DNA of 64,000 bases from Strongylocentrotus droebachiensis (taxonomy: Eukaryota > Echinodermata > Echinoidea > Camarodonta > Strongylocentrotidae): assembly GCA_035222895.1 (NCBI GenBank), contig JAVYIG010000040.1, positions 1,116,001 to 1,180,000 on the forward strand, in the 5' to 3' direction. Shown here one piece after another: positions 56,814 through 64,000 of this stretch (the first letter of the stretch is position 1; every line of letters starts with the position of its first letter). The position numbers were made by a program, and so were the translations under genes. The notes below the pieces were generated by a model. The model ran no database searches. It saw only the letters and a list, made by a program, of their open reading frames with translations, and was not told the DNA's origin.

Positions 56814-59099
56814 GCATAGGGATCTATCGTAGCAAGTGCTGTACAGTATGGTGGCCATCCAGCACTCGCTGCATGAGAAAGATGGAAAATAGAAGCCAAT
56901 TTTTCATTGAAAACTTATGTGTTGTGATGAACTGAAAATCAATATTTAGCAACTTTGTGGGAGTAAAATCACAACAAATTTCAGATAATCATGCGCGCAT
57001 GCGTCCGCTTGCCATTCTTTTAAGATTCATGGCGCCGCATAGGAAATCACTGATTTATTCCCCAAATTACTGATTTTGAGCCTTATGGTTACTGATTTGT
57101 GCTCTGAAAGGTTGGCATCCCTGCATCTATGAGAACTTGATGGTGCTTCATGGATCCCCAAACCTCTTGTAAATTATGAATTCTTTATTTTTTGAAATGC
57201 TTCCTCTCAGAAACTGGTGACTGGAGCGTGCCAGCAATCGAGACCTCTTCGGACAAGTTTCCCTCCCGCATGGGTCACACTGCGACCTTTAACCCTGAGC
57301 TCAACAGCGTGTTTGTCTTTGGAGGATCCAAGAACCTACGTTGGTTCAATGACATGCACATATTAGATCTCGGAACAATGAAATGGTCACTTGTTGAGGT
57401 AAGAATCAAAGCATGATTGATATCACATTTACTTTTGATTACTCATTCTTGTTAACTTCAGAAAGCTCAACATAATTGTTTTGTCATAGAGAAAAAGTAC
57501 AATCGATTCTTCTTTCCATGCAAATCCTGAAATGACCATCCAAAATTCTTTGCCAGGTAAAGTGAATCTGTTTTAGCTGATTGTCAAAAAGTATTTTTTA
57601 AAGACATGGCTTGGAACAATATAATATTCTCTGTTTCATGTATTTCTAATATTTTGTTTACAACAGGCTTTTCTAAAATAACTGTTTATTTGCATACCCT
57701 TTTTTCTACCTCCTTGCCTTACCCAGGCTGCTGGCGTAGCCCCTACCAGAGCGTATCACTCTGCAACCTTCTTCCGCAAAGAACTCTATGTATTTGGTGG
57801 TGTGTACCCTAACCCCGACCCCCAGCCTGATGGCTGCAGTAACGATGTTGTCATCTTCAATCCAGGTAATTCAGCAATGCCTTCCAGTAAAACTGCAAAC
57901 ATTTTGACCATCATTGTCAGGTCATCTGTCGACAGAAGAATGTCGCTGCAGGGCTTGTACGATTAAAATTACAACAACCTAGGATTTGGAAAGTAAAATA
58001 TATAATACATCATACCATATTCTAGGAATATATTATATAAGGGATTGTTAATTTTATATTCTACAGATACATGTTTGATGTCAGACACTTTTCTTTAATC
58101 GGGAGGATAGAGCCGTCTTAACAGGCATCTTTGCCTGCCTGCAAGATGCAGCATCCCTTCTTGCTGTTCGTGAGAATATTAGAGACTTATTTTTTTGCAT
58201 CTGACCTGATTGATTGAAATTTTAAAGAAAATTGTTAAAGAATATAAACAAGTTCAACTGTGTGAGTGCTATGAATGTTTAATCCCTTAGTAATTTTGTC
58301 TAGCGGAGTGGATGTTAGATGTATTTCAACCAAATTGTATGGTACTCTTTTTTTTCCCTAGAATCTGAGAGTTGGTATAAGCCGGTGACCATGGGGACCA
58401 AACCAATACCAAGATCAGGGTAAGTCTAGCACAATTGGCATTCCATACAAAATCATATATGAACCACACTCATCATTCTTATACGAACCACACTTATCAT
58501 TCTTATACTGCAACAATTTCGGATTAGATGCTGCTTGTAAGTATCGGCTTGCATGGGGATGTAGATATACAGTAGGCTTGCGGGTGCACCATGTGGTGCA
58601 CCCACAAGCCTACTGTATAATTTCAGATTATTTTCTTCTAGCTTTTTCGCCCACTTGGGCAGAAGGTCCATTTTAAGTGATCAAATTTAACCATGTTCTT
58701 TAATTTTGTGAAACGTCTTCATGCATATCATATGGGCAATTCAGCAAAAATGGATCCATTAGAAACAGAAACAGAATCTACTAAAAACAAACGGAAATAA
58801 AGGAGATTCACCTCCTTGCTCCTTTGCTACATATGACATCAATTTAAAATTACATTTTTATGTTGCTTTTGCTGTAGAAAAATGCCTCTATTTTTTTTAT
58901 CTAACCAGTTGACCTGGAAAATAGTAAGGTTCTTCATCAATTTTTTAAGGTGAAGCCAAGTAATATGGTAATAATATAGCTATGTTTGTCTATGATTTTA
59001 TTTTCAGCCATTCTGCTACTCTCCTTGGGGATCAAGTGGTTATCTTTGGAGGTTGGGATGCTCCTGTTCCCTACAATGATCTTCATGTATTGGATCTAT
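50864..59099 (+). CDS. Kelch-repeat (beta-propeller) protein, 3' end beyond window or past the DIRS element
   Basis: Nine exons join in phase: 50864-50958, 51699-51857, 52285-52681, 54621-54867, 55346-55465, 57211-57398, 57727-57865, 58362-58419, 59008-59099, giving about 498 residues so far. The N-terminal 110 residues form a domain I do not recognise. A low-complexity region follows (six VTDSQPEAE-type repeats, then a basic KKRKMK and Ser/Arg/Pro-rich stretch that could be a nuclear signal). At least four kelch blades come next, with double-Gly (LLIGGQG, VFVFGGS, LYVFGGV, VVIFGGW) and the conserved Trp/Tyr residues. Kelch propellers mediate protein-protein contacts; partner and role are unknown. 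At least one more blade must follow after 59099, because exon 9 ends in phase 1. The next intron holds a DIRS retrotransposon. The ATG is the first in the open frame after stops and is less certain than the exons. Confidence 0.85.
52436..52597 (+). repeat. In-frame 27-bp coding minisatellite, six copies
   Basis: Six exact-length units (GTCACAGACTCACAACCAGA plus AGCAGAA) encode VTDSQP(E/K)(A/G/E)E. The unit is a multiple of three, so copy-number change keeps the frame. It adds an acidic SQ/TD-rich linker to the kelch protein. The units differ by only one or two bases, which points to recent expansion. Confidence 0.95.
52672..52870 (+). repeat. Local duplication spanning the exon 3 splice donor
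   Basis: The block ACCTCAGGTATTAAACT, AGAAAAGTTTCAGTTA and AACCCTTATAATATAT, GTAGGGAATT occurs at about 52674 and again at about 52781. The first copy contains the exon 3 donor (CAG/GTATTA), and the second repeats it. Reading into the second donor would pass in-frame stops, so only the first is expected to be used productively. Confidence 0.75.
52979..54365. mobile_element. hAT-like element with perfect 8-bp target duplication
   Basis: The left end TAGGCCTGAGTC and right end GACTCAAGCCTA are inverted with one mismatch. The flanks are GTTTTGAC on both sides (52971-52978 and 54366-54373), an exact 8-bp duplication typical of hAT. Near each end a GGGTCCCGACGG or GGGACCCGACGG phrase and its inverse form secondary hairpins. 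No frame inside shows a transposase domain. It sits in the kelch intron between exons 3 and 4. Confidence 0.85.
55809..56751. mobile_element. Element with ATGCCTCCGT ends and internal 150-bp tandem units
   Basis: It opens with ATGCCTCCGTTACGAAG and CGGAGGCAT (a small hairpin) and closes with GACGGAGGCAT, so its ends are inverted. Inside are about six units of 150 bp (CTCGTGATCGCGTTATCT, TTGATGGATTCCTGCCAA, TGTATGTATCTTGCAGAGCC). Each has a GGTCAAAGGTCAAAGGTCA-type run. It is non-coding: the short frames near 56073 and 56224 are repeat-derived. It lies in the kelch intron between exons 5 and 6. Confidence 0.7.
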
Positions 59100-59236
59100 G
59101 TGAGTAGCTTTAATAAACAATGAAATATAAGATATATGTGTCATACTGTTCCACAATAGTGTCCATATATATTGTTTGTAGATGTCCATAAAGACATTGG
59201 ATGTTCGGCAATATGTATTGTGTCAAATACAATATT

Positions 59237-59280
59237 AATTATACTACGTAATACCAATTTCGGGATTACGTTAAATGAGA
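59237..59280 (+). repeat. DIRS left inverted terminal repeat
   Basis: It begins AATTATACTACGTAATACC and ends ACGTTAAATGAGA. It is the exact reverse complement of 63918-63961. A GCGCATGCGC palindrome follows shortly after, at 59291-59300. Confidence 0.92.
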
Positions 59281-59506
59281 CCCCGTTAGTGCGCATGCGC
59301 TAATCAGCAATTCGTTAGTCGCGTGTTATTGAGCCAAAAGGACACCTTTGTGGCTCAAGAATTCAGTTATTATTATCCACGCAATCCCCGAAATTCAAAG
59401 GTAAAAAACGTTATTAGTTTCATCCTTGACATTTACTGATAACTTTGAGACGCTTATTTTTATAAATCACGCCCTTCTGAAGTGATATTTTATCGATAGA
59501 ATTGTA

Positions 59507-60835
59507 ATGTCTCAAATGGATAGCAGCTCCGCTGCGTTACCTCCGTCCGCGCTTCCACCCCAGGCACCGCCTGGTAGCGCTGGAGCCACGGGCTCCGACG
59601 GAAAGAAAAAATTACCCAACTCCAGTGGCAAAGTCACAGCTGGCAAAGTCAGCAAGAGTGGGCCGGGGAAAGCTAAAAGTAAAACAAAGTCGGACTCGGA
59701 GCCAAAGGCAATGAGCGAGAAGAATCAGAAAGTGGAATCAACGGTTCCATTTTCTACTTTCAATAACAGACTTGATAAAATGGAAGCGCTTCTTGCGCGA
59801 GTGGTTGAGGCGTTGCCCGCTGCTAATGCTACGGCTGTCACCGGCAGCTCACACCCGTCTTCGTCTCGCGGCTCCACCGGGGCTACCGGCGGGGAAGACT
59901 ATGTGCAACGGCCTCCGTTCGACCACGGGAATGACATACCGCCCACCGGGCTCATGGATTTTTACGGTCTACCCGCGGATGCAACCGAAGCGGGCGCCGT
60001 CTCGGAGGAAGAGAATTTTGACTCAGACATGCCTCAACCTGATAACTTTGTCATTCCCTCGATCGCCGCAAAATTTGCAATGGCATCGGATATCGGAGAT
60101 CCTATTGATGAGGAGATAGCCCAATCTACTTCATATCTCATGACACACCAATTGGAGGGGAAAGTTCTTGATGAAGTAACTGCTAAATACCCAGCTCCAA
60201 GCAATTGTCAGATTATAGAGGCACCAAAGGTGAACCCTGTGATATGGGACAATCTACCTCCGATGACAAAAAGCCGTGACTTGAAGTTACAGCGAGTCCA
60301 AAAATCACTCACTCATGGCATCAATGCATTTGCCCGCTCCGTTTCTACGGGCGGTATAACTGATACACAGCAAGATGCTTTGGCGTTGATTTGCAACGCT
60401 AACTTTGAACTGAACTGCCTGAGAAAAGAGCTTATAAAACCTGACTTGAATGCAAGGTTTACGCATCTGTGCAAACCTACTCTGCCAGCTACTAGACTTT
60501 TGTTTGGTGATGATCTTGGAAAGCAGGTGAAGGATCTCAAAGATCAGCAACTGGCAGCGGCCGGTGTGATGAGGGACAAATTCAAACACCGCTTTGCTTC
60601 GCATCCCTACCGGGGACGTGGCTACAATGCACCGGGGCACCGCTGGGGCTCACAGAGCCAATCCCACGGGTATAGCAGGCCAATGTCAGGATCGCAGGGT
60701 GGCCCTTTTTTAGGGTACAGACAGAACAGGAGGGGCAGACTGCCTCCGTACACTCAGTCTCAGGCTCCGAACCAGCCTCAAATGCAAGCGCCAGGTGCCC
60801 AGAGGGGTCCCATGGGCCAGCAGAGGAGGAAGTAG
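59507..60835 (+). CDS. DIRS gag-like protein
   Basis: 442 residues from an ATG that is the first in the frame after the left repeat region. The N-terminal 100 residues are rich in Ala, Ser, Pro, Gly and Lys. A middle part (about 170-345) is the more ordered, conserved-looking section (PVIWDNLPPMTKSRDLKLQR). The C-terminus is an Arg/Gly/Gln-rich tail (PYRGRGYNAPGHRWGSQSQ), likely RNA-binding. No CCHC knuckle is present. DIRS gag proteins are poorly conserved, so this name rests mainly on position. Codon 400 (CCT TTT TTA) contains a possible frameshift site for translation into the next frame. Confidence 0.85.
   Translation: MSQMDSSSAALPPSALPPQAPPGSAGATGSDGKKKLPNSSGKVTAGKVSKSGPGKAKSKTKSDSEPKAMSEKNQKVESTVPFSTFNNRLDKMEALLARVVEALPAANATAVTGSSHPSSSRGSTGATGGEDYVQRPPFDHGNDIPPTGLMDFYGLPADATEAGAVSEEENFDSDMPQPDNFVIPSIAAKFAMASDIGDPIDEEIAQSTSYLMTHQLEGKVLDEVTAKYPAPSNCQIIEAPKVNPVIWDNLPPMTKSRDLKLQRVQKSLTHGINAFARSVSTGGITDTQQDALALICNANFELNCLRKELIKPDLNARFTHLCKPTLPATRLLFGDDLGKQVKDLKDQQLAAAGVMRDKFKHRFASHPYRGRGYNAPGHRWGSQSQSHGYSRPMSGSQGGPFLGYRQNRRGRLPPYTQSQAPNQPQMQAPGAQRGPMGQQRRK
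60704..60755 (+). promoter_or_regulatory. Candidate -1 ribosomal frameshift signal (T TTT TTA)
   Basis: At 60706-60712 the gag codons are CCT TTT TTA, giving the slippery heptamer T_TTT_TTA in the correct phase. The -1 frame is open from before the heptamer through to the pol frame at 60904 with no stop. A possible stem lies downstream: GGAGG near 60729 with CCTCC near 60744, framed by GTAC at 60715 and 60748. The pol frame has no upstream ATG, so a shift here would supply its translation. This is a prediction. Confidence 0.55.
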
Positions 60836-60903
60836 AACTCCCAAGACCAAGTCATGACAAGGTCAGTGAATCACACTCTGATCACATTTTTAGCGAAAAT
60901 GAT

Positions 60904-62835
60904 TTGACTAATGCTAGTACTAGTAGTACATGTAGTGTTCCCCCAGTGGGCGGTCGACTGAGGTATTTTAGGAAAAATTGGCAAGAGCTAACAACAGACC
61001 CTATTGTTATTAGGGCTGTCTCGGGATACAAGATCGAGTTTGATGTAGAAAAAATTAAAGACTTGCATGAATTAAAGGCTAAACGCTATAAACGGAGCGT
61101 CCCGGATGCTAAGCGCATTCAAGTAGAAATTACTAGCCTCCATCGTAAAAATGTTATTGAGCCCTGTGTACATGAAGAGGGTGAATTCATTTCTAATATT
61201 TTTACTACGCCAAAAAGAACTGGAGGTGTACGTCTAATCCTCGATCTTTCAGAATTGAATAAATGCATGATGTATCAGCATTTTAAGATGGATAATATCC
61301 ACACTGTGCTGGATCTTGTATCCCCTGACAATTTTCTAGCCTCTGTCGACCTCAGAGATGCATATTATACAGTACCGATCCACCAAGAGGATAGGAAATA
61401 CCTCAAATTTATTGTCAATGGTCAATGTTGGCAATTCAAAGCACTGCCCAATGGTCTCAGTACAGCACCAAGGCTATTCACAAAATTACTAAAGCCAGTT
61501 TTTTCTAAGCTCAGACAAGCTGGTCACATTGTGGTAGGATATTTGGATGACACAATCCTCATTGCAGAAAATGAGGAAAAGCTCAAAGCAGCTGTTAAGG
61601 CTACCACTGACATCCTTGCACAACTCGGGTTCATTATTCACCCTGAAAAATCGGTACTTACCCCCACCAAAGAGATAACGTTCCTTGGCTTTGTTCTGAA
61701 TACAAATACTATGCAAATTAGGCTTCCAGAAAGCAAGGCGCTCGAAGTCGAACGCCTCTGTCAAGAGCTTATTGACACTAAAGAGCCCTCAATAAGGCAC
61801 GTTGCCAGGGTTATTGGAAAGATCGTTTCAACTTTCCCAGCAGTCCAATATGGCCCTCTCTTCTATCGTACTTTAGAGAGAGACAAAATTGCAGCACTAA
61901 AAGCAAACAGAGGTCATTTCGATAGAAAAATGACACTTTCAATTGAAGCCAAGGGTGAACTTCAATGGTGGGTCGAGCATGTAACGTCTTCATTCGCTCC
62001 AATAAGAAGACCGAAACCAGGCCTTGAGTTGCGCACGGACGCCAGTGGGGCTGGCTGGGGTGCTACTAACCTCCAATCATGCACAGGTGGTAGATGGAAT
62101 GAAAAAGAATTGCACAAAGCAAGAAATTATGGCATAAACTACCTTGAAACAGTCGCTGCCGGGTTTGGCGTTCAATCCTTCTGTGCTGATGTGGAAAATG
62201 TGCATGTACTACTCCGTGTTGATAATGTAACCGCAGTATCATACATTAACAATATGGGGGGCTGCAAGTCCGCAGATTGCAATGAGGCAGCCAAACACAT
62301 TTGGGAATGGTGCATGAGTAGGAACATATGGCTATCAGCTGCCCATTTACCAGGGAAACTAAACACAGAGGCAGACCACATGTCTAGACACTTTAACCAC
62401 AAGACAGAGTGGATGCTAAATACAGATGCATTCAAAGAAATTGCTCAGCAATTTGGTTCCCCAGAAATAGACCTATTTGCATCAAGATTAAATAAGCAAG
62501 TTGACAGATACATCTCATGGCTGCCTGACCCTGGAGCTGAAACAGTTGATGCTTTCACAATCGACTGGAAACCATTAAGTTTCTACGCTTTCCCACCTTT
62601 CTGCCTCATCGCAAAATGCTTACAAAAGATTAAATGCGATGATGCAACGGGCCTACTAGTAGTTCCAAACTGGCCTACCCAACCATGGTTCCCTCTTTTG
62701 AAGGGTATGATTATTGGGGAGCCAATGTTCATAGCTAGAAGGCCAAACTTACTAGCACAGCCTATTACAAATGAGCCACACCCGCTTAATAATCAACTTG
62801 ATTTGCTTTGTTGCAGGTGCTGCGCCAGCCACTAG
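60904..62835 (+). CDS. DIRS pol: reverse transcriptase, RNase H and methylase-like domain
   Basis: About 643 residues are counted from 60904, which is not an ATG. The frame stays open upstream and overlaps the end of gag by at least 135 bases. The reverse transcriptase lies at about 45-280, with palm motif SVDLRDAY (147-154) and catalytic YLDD (213-216). RNase H follows at about 376-495: TDASGAGWG, Glu415 in LETVA, Asp440 in RVDN, and EADHMSR. Next is the region 518-600 (SPEIDLFASRLNKQVDRYIS, then LPDPGAETVDAF), which corresponds to the DAM-methylase-like domain typical of DIRS and Ngaro elements. All catalytic residues of RT and RNase H are present. It copies element RNA into DNA. The stop overlaps the start of the recombinase frame. 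Confidence 0.93.
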   Translation: MTNASTSSTCSVPPVGGRLRYFRKNWQELTTDPIVIRAVSGYKIEFDVEKIKDLHELKAKRYKRSVPDAKRIQVEITSLHRKNVIEPCVHEEGEFISNIFTTPKRTGGVRLILDLSELNKCMMYQHFKMDNIHTVLDLVSPDNFLASVDLRDAYYTVPIHQEDRKYLKFIVNGQCWQFKALPNGLSTAPRLFTKLLKPVFSKLRQAGHIVVGYLDDTILIAENEEKLKAAVKATTDILAQLGFIIHPEKSVLTPTKEITFLGFVLNTNTMQIRLPESKALEVERLCQELIDTKEPSIRHVARVIGKIVSTFPAVQYGPLFYRTLERDKIAALKANRGHFDRKMTLSIEAKGELQWWVEHVTSSFAPIRRPKPGLELRTDASGAGWGATNLQSCTGGRWNEKELHKARNYGINYLETVAAGFGVQSFCADVENVHVLLRVDNVTAVSYINNMGGCKSADCNEAAKHIWEWCMSRNIWLSAAHLPGKLNTEADHMSRHFNHKTEWMLNTDAFKEIAQQFGSPEIDLFASRLNKQVDRYISWLPDPGAETVDAFTIDWKPLSFYAFPPFCLIAKCLQKIKCDDATGLLVVPNWPTQPWFPLLKGMIIGEPMFIARRPNLLAQPITNEPHPLNNQLDLLCCRCCASH

Positions 62836-63791
62836 AAAGTAAAGGTTTGAGTGCAAGAGCTATCAATGTAATAGCAGCATCGTGGCGAGCATCAACGACA
62901 AAGAACTATGCCGTTTACATAAGGAAATGGAAGAAATACTGCCATAAAAAAGGCTTAAACTATCTCCAGGCGAGATCCAATGATGTAATTGATTTTTTGT
63001 CAGAACTCTTTGAAAGTGAAAGAGCTAGTTATAGTGTTATAAATTCTGCACGCAGCGCCTTGTCTGCATTTCTAGTACTTGAGGATTCGTCACGTACAGT
63101 TGGAACTCATCCTCTTATTAGTCGTTTTTGTAAAGGAGCATTCCAATTGCGCCCTCCGGCGCCAAGATATAAGGAGATTTGGGATGTGAACATAGTGTTT
63201 AATTATCTACGAAAGTGGGCACCAGCGAATTCGCTCACGTTAAAAACTTTGACTATGAAACTTTGCACACTTATGGCGCTGATCTCGGCCCAACGGGTCC
63301 AGTCACTGCACAGCTTGCATCTTGACTACATGAAAATCAAGGGCAGCGAAGTTCTGTTCATTTTTAAGGACCTCCTAAAGCAAACGAGACCGGGGAATGT
63401 GAACTTCAACTTGAAAATGAAGGCATATCCTCCAGACAGGAGGTTATGTGTACTTAACTACTTGCGGCACTACTTGCGCAGAACGGAGAGCGTCAGGGGA
63501 CAGGAACGCTATCTGTTCATCAGCTTCAAGAAACCGCACAAACGCGTTACTACGCAGACCATCGCCAGATGGGTGAAGGAAACGTTGACCTTGGCAGGGA
63601 TCGACACAGAAATCTACAAAGCTCATTCTACTAGAGCTGCTTCAACTTCGGCGGCAAACAGTACAAATCTGCCTATCAAGCATATACTAGCCCAGGCAGG
63701 CTGGTCTTCTGAACGGACGTTTCGAACTTATTACATGAAACCAGTGGAGAACAGGAACGTTAACTTCACAGGTGCAATCATGACGTCCTAA
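62802..63791 (+). CDS. DIRS tyrosine recombinase
   Basis: About 327 residues. The N-terminal half is a core-binding, SAM-like domain (WRASTTKNYAVYIRKWKKYC, ARSALSAFL). The C-terminal half is the catalytic fold. The pentad is recognisable: Arg in SAQRVQSLHSL (about 163), His-x-x-Arg in KAHSTRAAS (273 and 276), Trp in AGWSSERTF (about 299), and the nucleophile Tyr in FRTYYM (308 or 309). It replaces the integrase of other retrotransposons and inserts the circular intermediate. The frame opens just after a TGA at 62799-62801 and has no ATG near its start. It overlaps pol by about 34 bases, so expression needs a frameshift, re-initiation or splicing. The frame is intact. Confidence 0.93.
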   Translation, partial: FALLQVLRQPLESKGLSARAINVIAASWRASTTKNYAVYIRKWKKYCHKKGLNYLQARSNDVIDFLSELFESERASYSVINSARSALSAFLVLEDSSRTVGTHPLISRFCKGAFQLRPPAPRYKEIWDVNIVFNYLRKWAPANSLTLKTLTMKLCTLMALISAQRVQSLHSLHLDYMKIKGSEVLFIFKDLLKQTRPGNVNFNLKMKAYPPDRRLCVLNYLRHYLRRTESVRGQERYLFISFKKPHKRVTTQTIARWVKETLTLAGIDTEIYKAHSTRAASTSAANSTNLPIKHILAQAGWSSERTFRTYYMKPVENRNVNFTGAIMTS

Positions 63792-63917
63792 AGGATGCCC
63801 TAGTTTTGGCATCGCATTTATAAGGTCAGCTGGTGTACCTTTTTATCTTGCTATTTAACCCAATAATGTATACTATTGTGTTGAGCACTGGTTCGGATGG
63901 CCTACTGAGCTTCGAAA

Positions 63918-63961
63918 TCTCATTTAACGTAATCCCGAAATTGGTATTACGTAGTATAATT
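63918..63961 (-). repeat. DIRS right inverted terminal repeat
   Basis: It begins TCTCATTTAACGTAATCCC and ends TACGTAGTATAATT, an exact inverse of the left repeat. The remaining 39 bases to the window end include a short inverted pair TTGAGAT/ATCTCAA and may belong to the element or to the host intron. Confidence 0.92.
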
Positions 63962-64000
63962 GAAAGATTAAACGAGAACTTGTTTGAGATTTAATCTCAA

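Larger units (their letters stand above)
59237..63961 (+). mobile_element. DIRS-type tyrosine-recombinase retrotransposon
   Basis: Between perfect 44-bp inverted terminal repeats are three long frames in three different phases: gag-like, RT/RNase H/methylase-like, and tyrosine recombinase. This is the DIRS order, with recombinase last and no aspartic protease or DDE integrase. By family, a circular DNA intermediate is integrated by the recombinase without a target duplication. All frames are free of internal stops. I could not identify the internal complementary region that DIRS1-like elements carry, and the true right end may lie past 63961. It is inserted in the sense orientation in the kelch gene. 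Confidence 0.9.

Noticed and set aside
1..64000. CRISPR array, operons or other prokaryotic signals
   Set aside because: The tandem arrays have no constant-repeat/variable-spacer layout, and the genes are spliced; the window is eukaryotic.

Overview
This is a eukaryotic window. Long spliced genes, DIRS and CR1/Jockey-like retroelements, hAT-, mariner- and Harbinger-type DNA transposons, tRNA-derived SINEs with ATT tails and many long G:C homopolymers point to a marine invertebrate. I favour an echinoderm such as a sea urchin, but this is inferred from overall character, not from a species-diagnostic sequence. Three host genes can be supported, plus one nested gene fragment and a coding-complete DIRS retrotransposon.

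Positions 1-10.3 kb are a nest of transposons inside a diverged copy of a segment that recurs at 13.3-20.9 kb. Because the later copies lack the insertions, they serve as empty sites and define exact ends and target duplications for two elements. Within this region a CR1/Jockey-like LINE is split by a hAT-like element, and a mariner-like element lies just downstream. An intronless UDP-glucuronosyltransferase gene (10578-12170, minus) follows, then another hAT-like element (12413-12960).

Positions 13.3-20.9 kb are a recent tandem duplication of a unit of about 2.65 kb. The second copy alone carries a 5'-truncated LINE. Both copies run into a tandem array with a 167-170 bp period. 20.9-25.0 kb is mostly featureless, with a Harbinger transposase relic and decayed tandem copies of the end of the DHX57 coding region.

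25026-48610 (minus) is a full DHX57-type DEAH-box helicase gene. All 25 coding exons can be traced with consistent splice phases: RGG tail, UBA, RWD with embedded CCCH finger, helicase core, and C-terminal domains. Its introns hold MITEs, SINEs, fold-back hairpins, two partial copies of the exon that encodes helicase motif II, and an opposite-strand SAP-domain exon.

A kelch-repeat gene (50864 to beyond 59099, plus) lies head-to-head with DHX57. Its introns contain a hAT-like element with a perfect 8-bp target duplication, a tandem repeat rich in AGGTCA direct repeats, and a DIRS element (59237-63961). The DIRS element has gag, RT/RNase H/methylase-like and tyrosine recombinase frames between perfect 44-bp inverted repeats, plus a candidate -1 frameshift heptamer between gag and pol.
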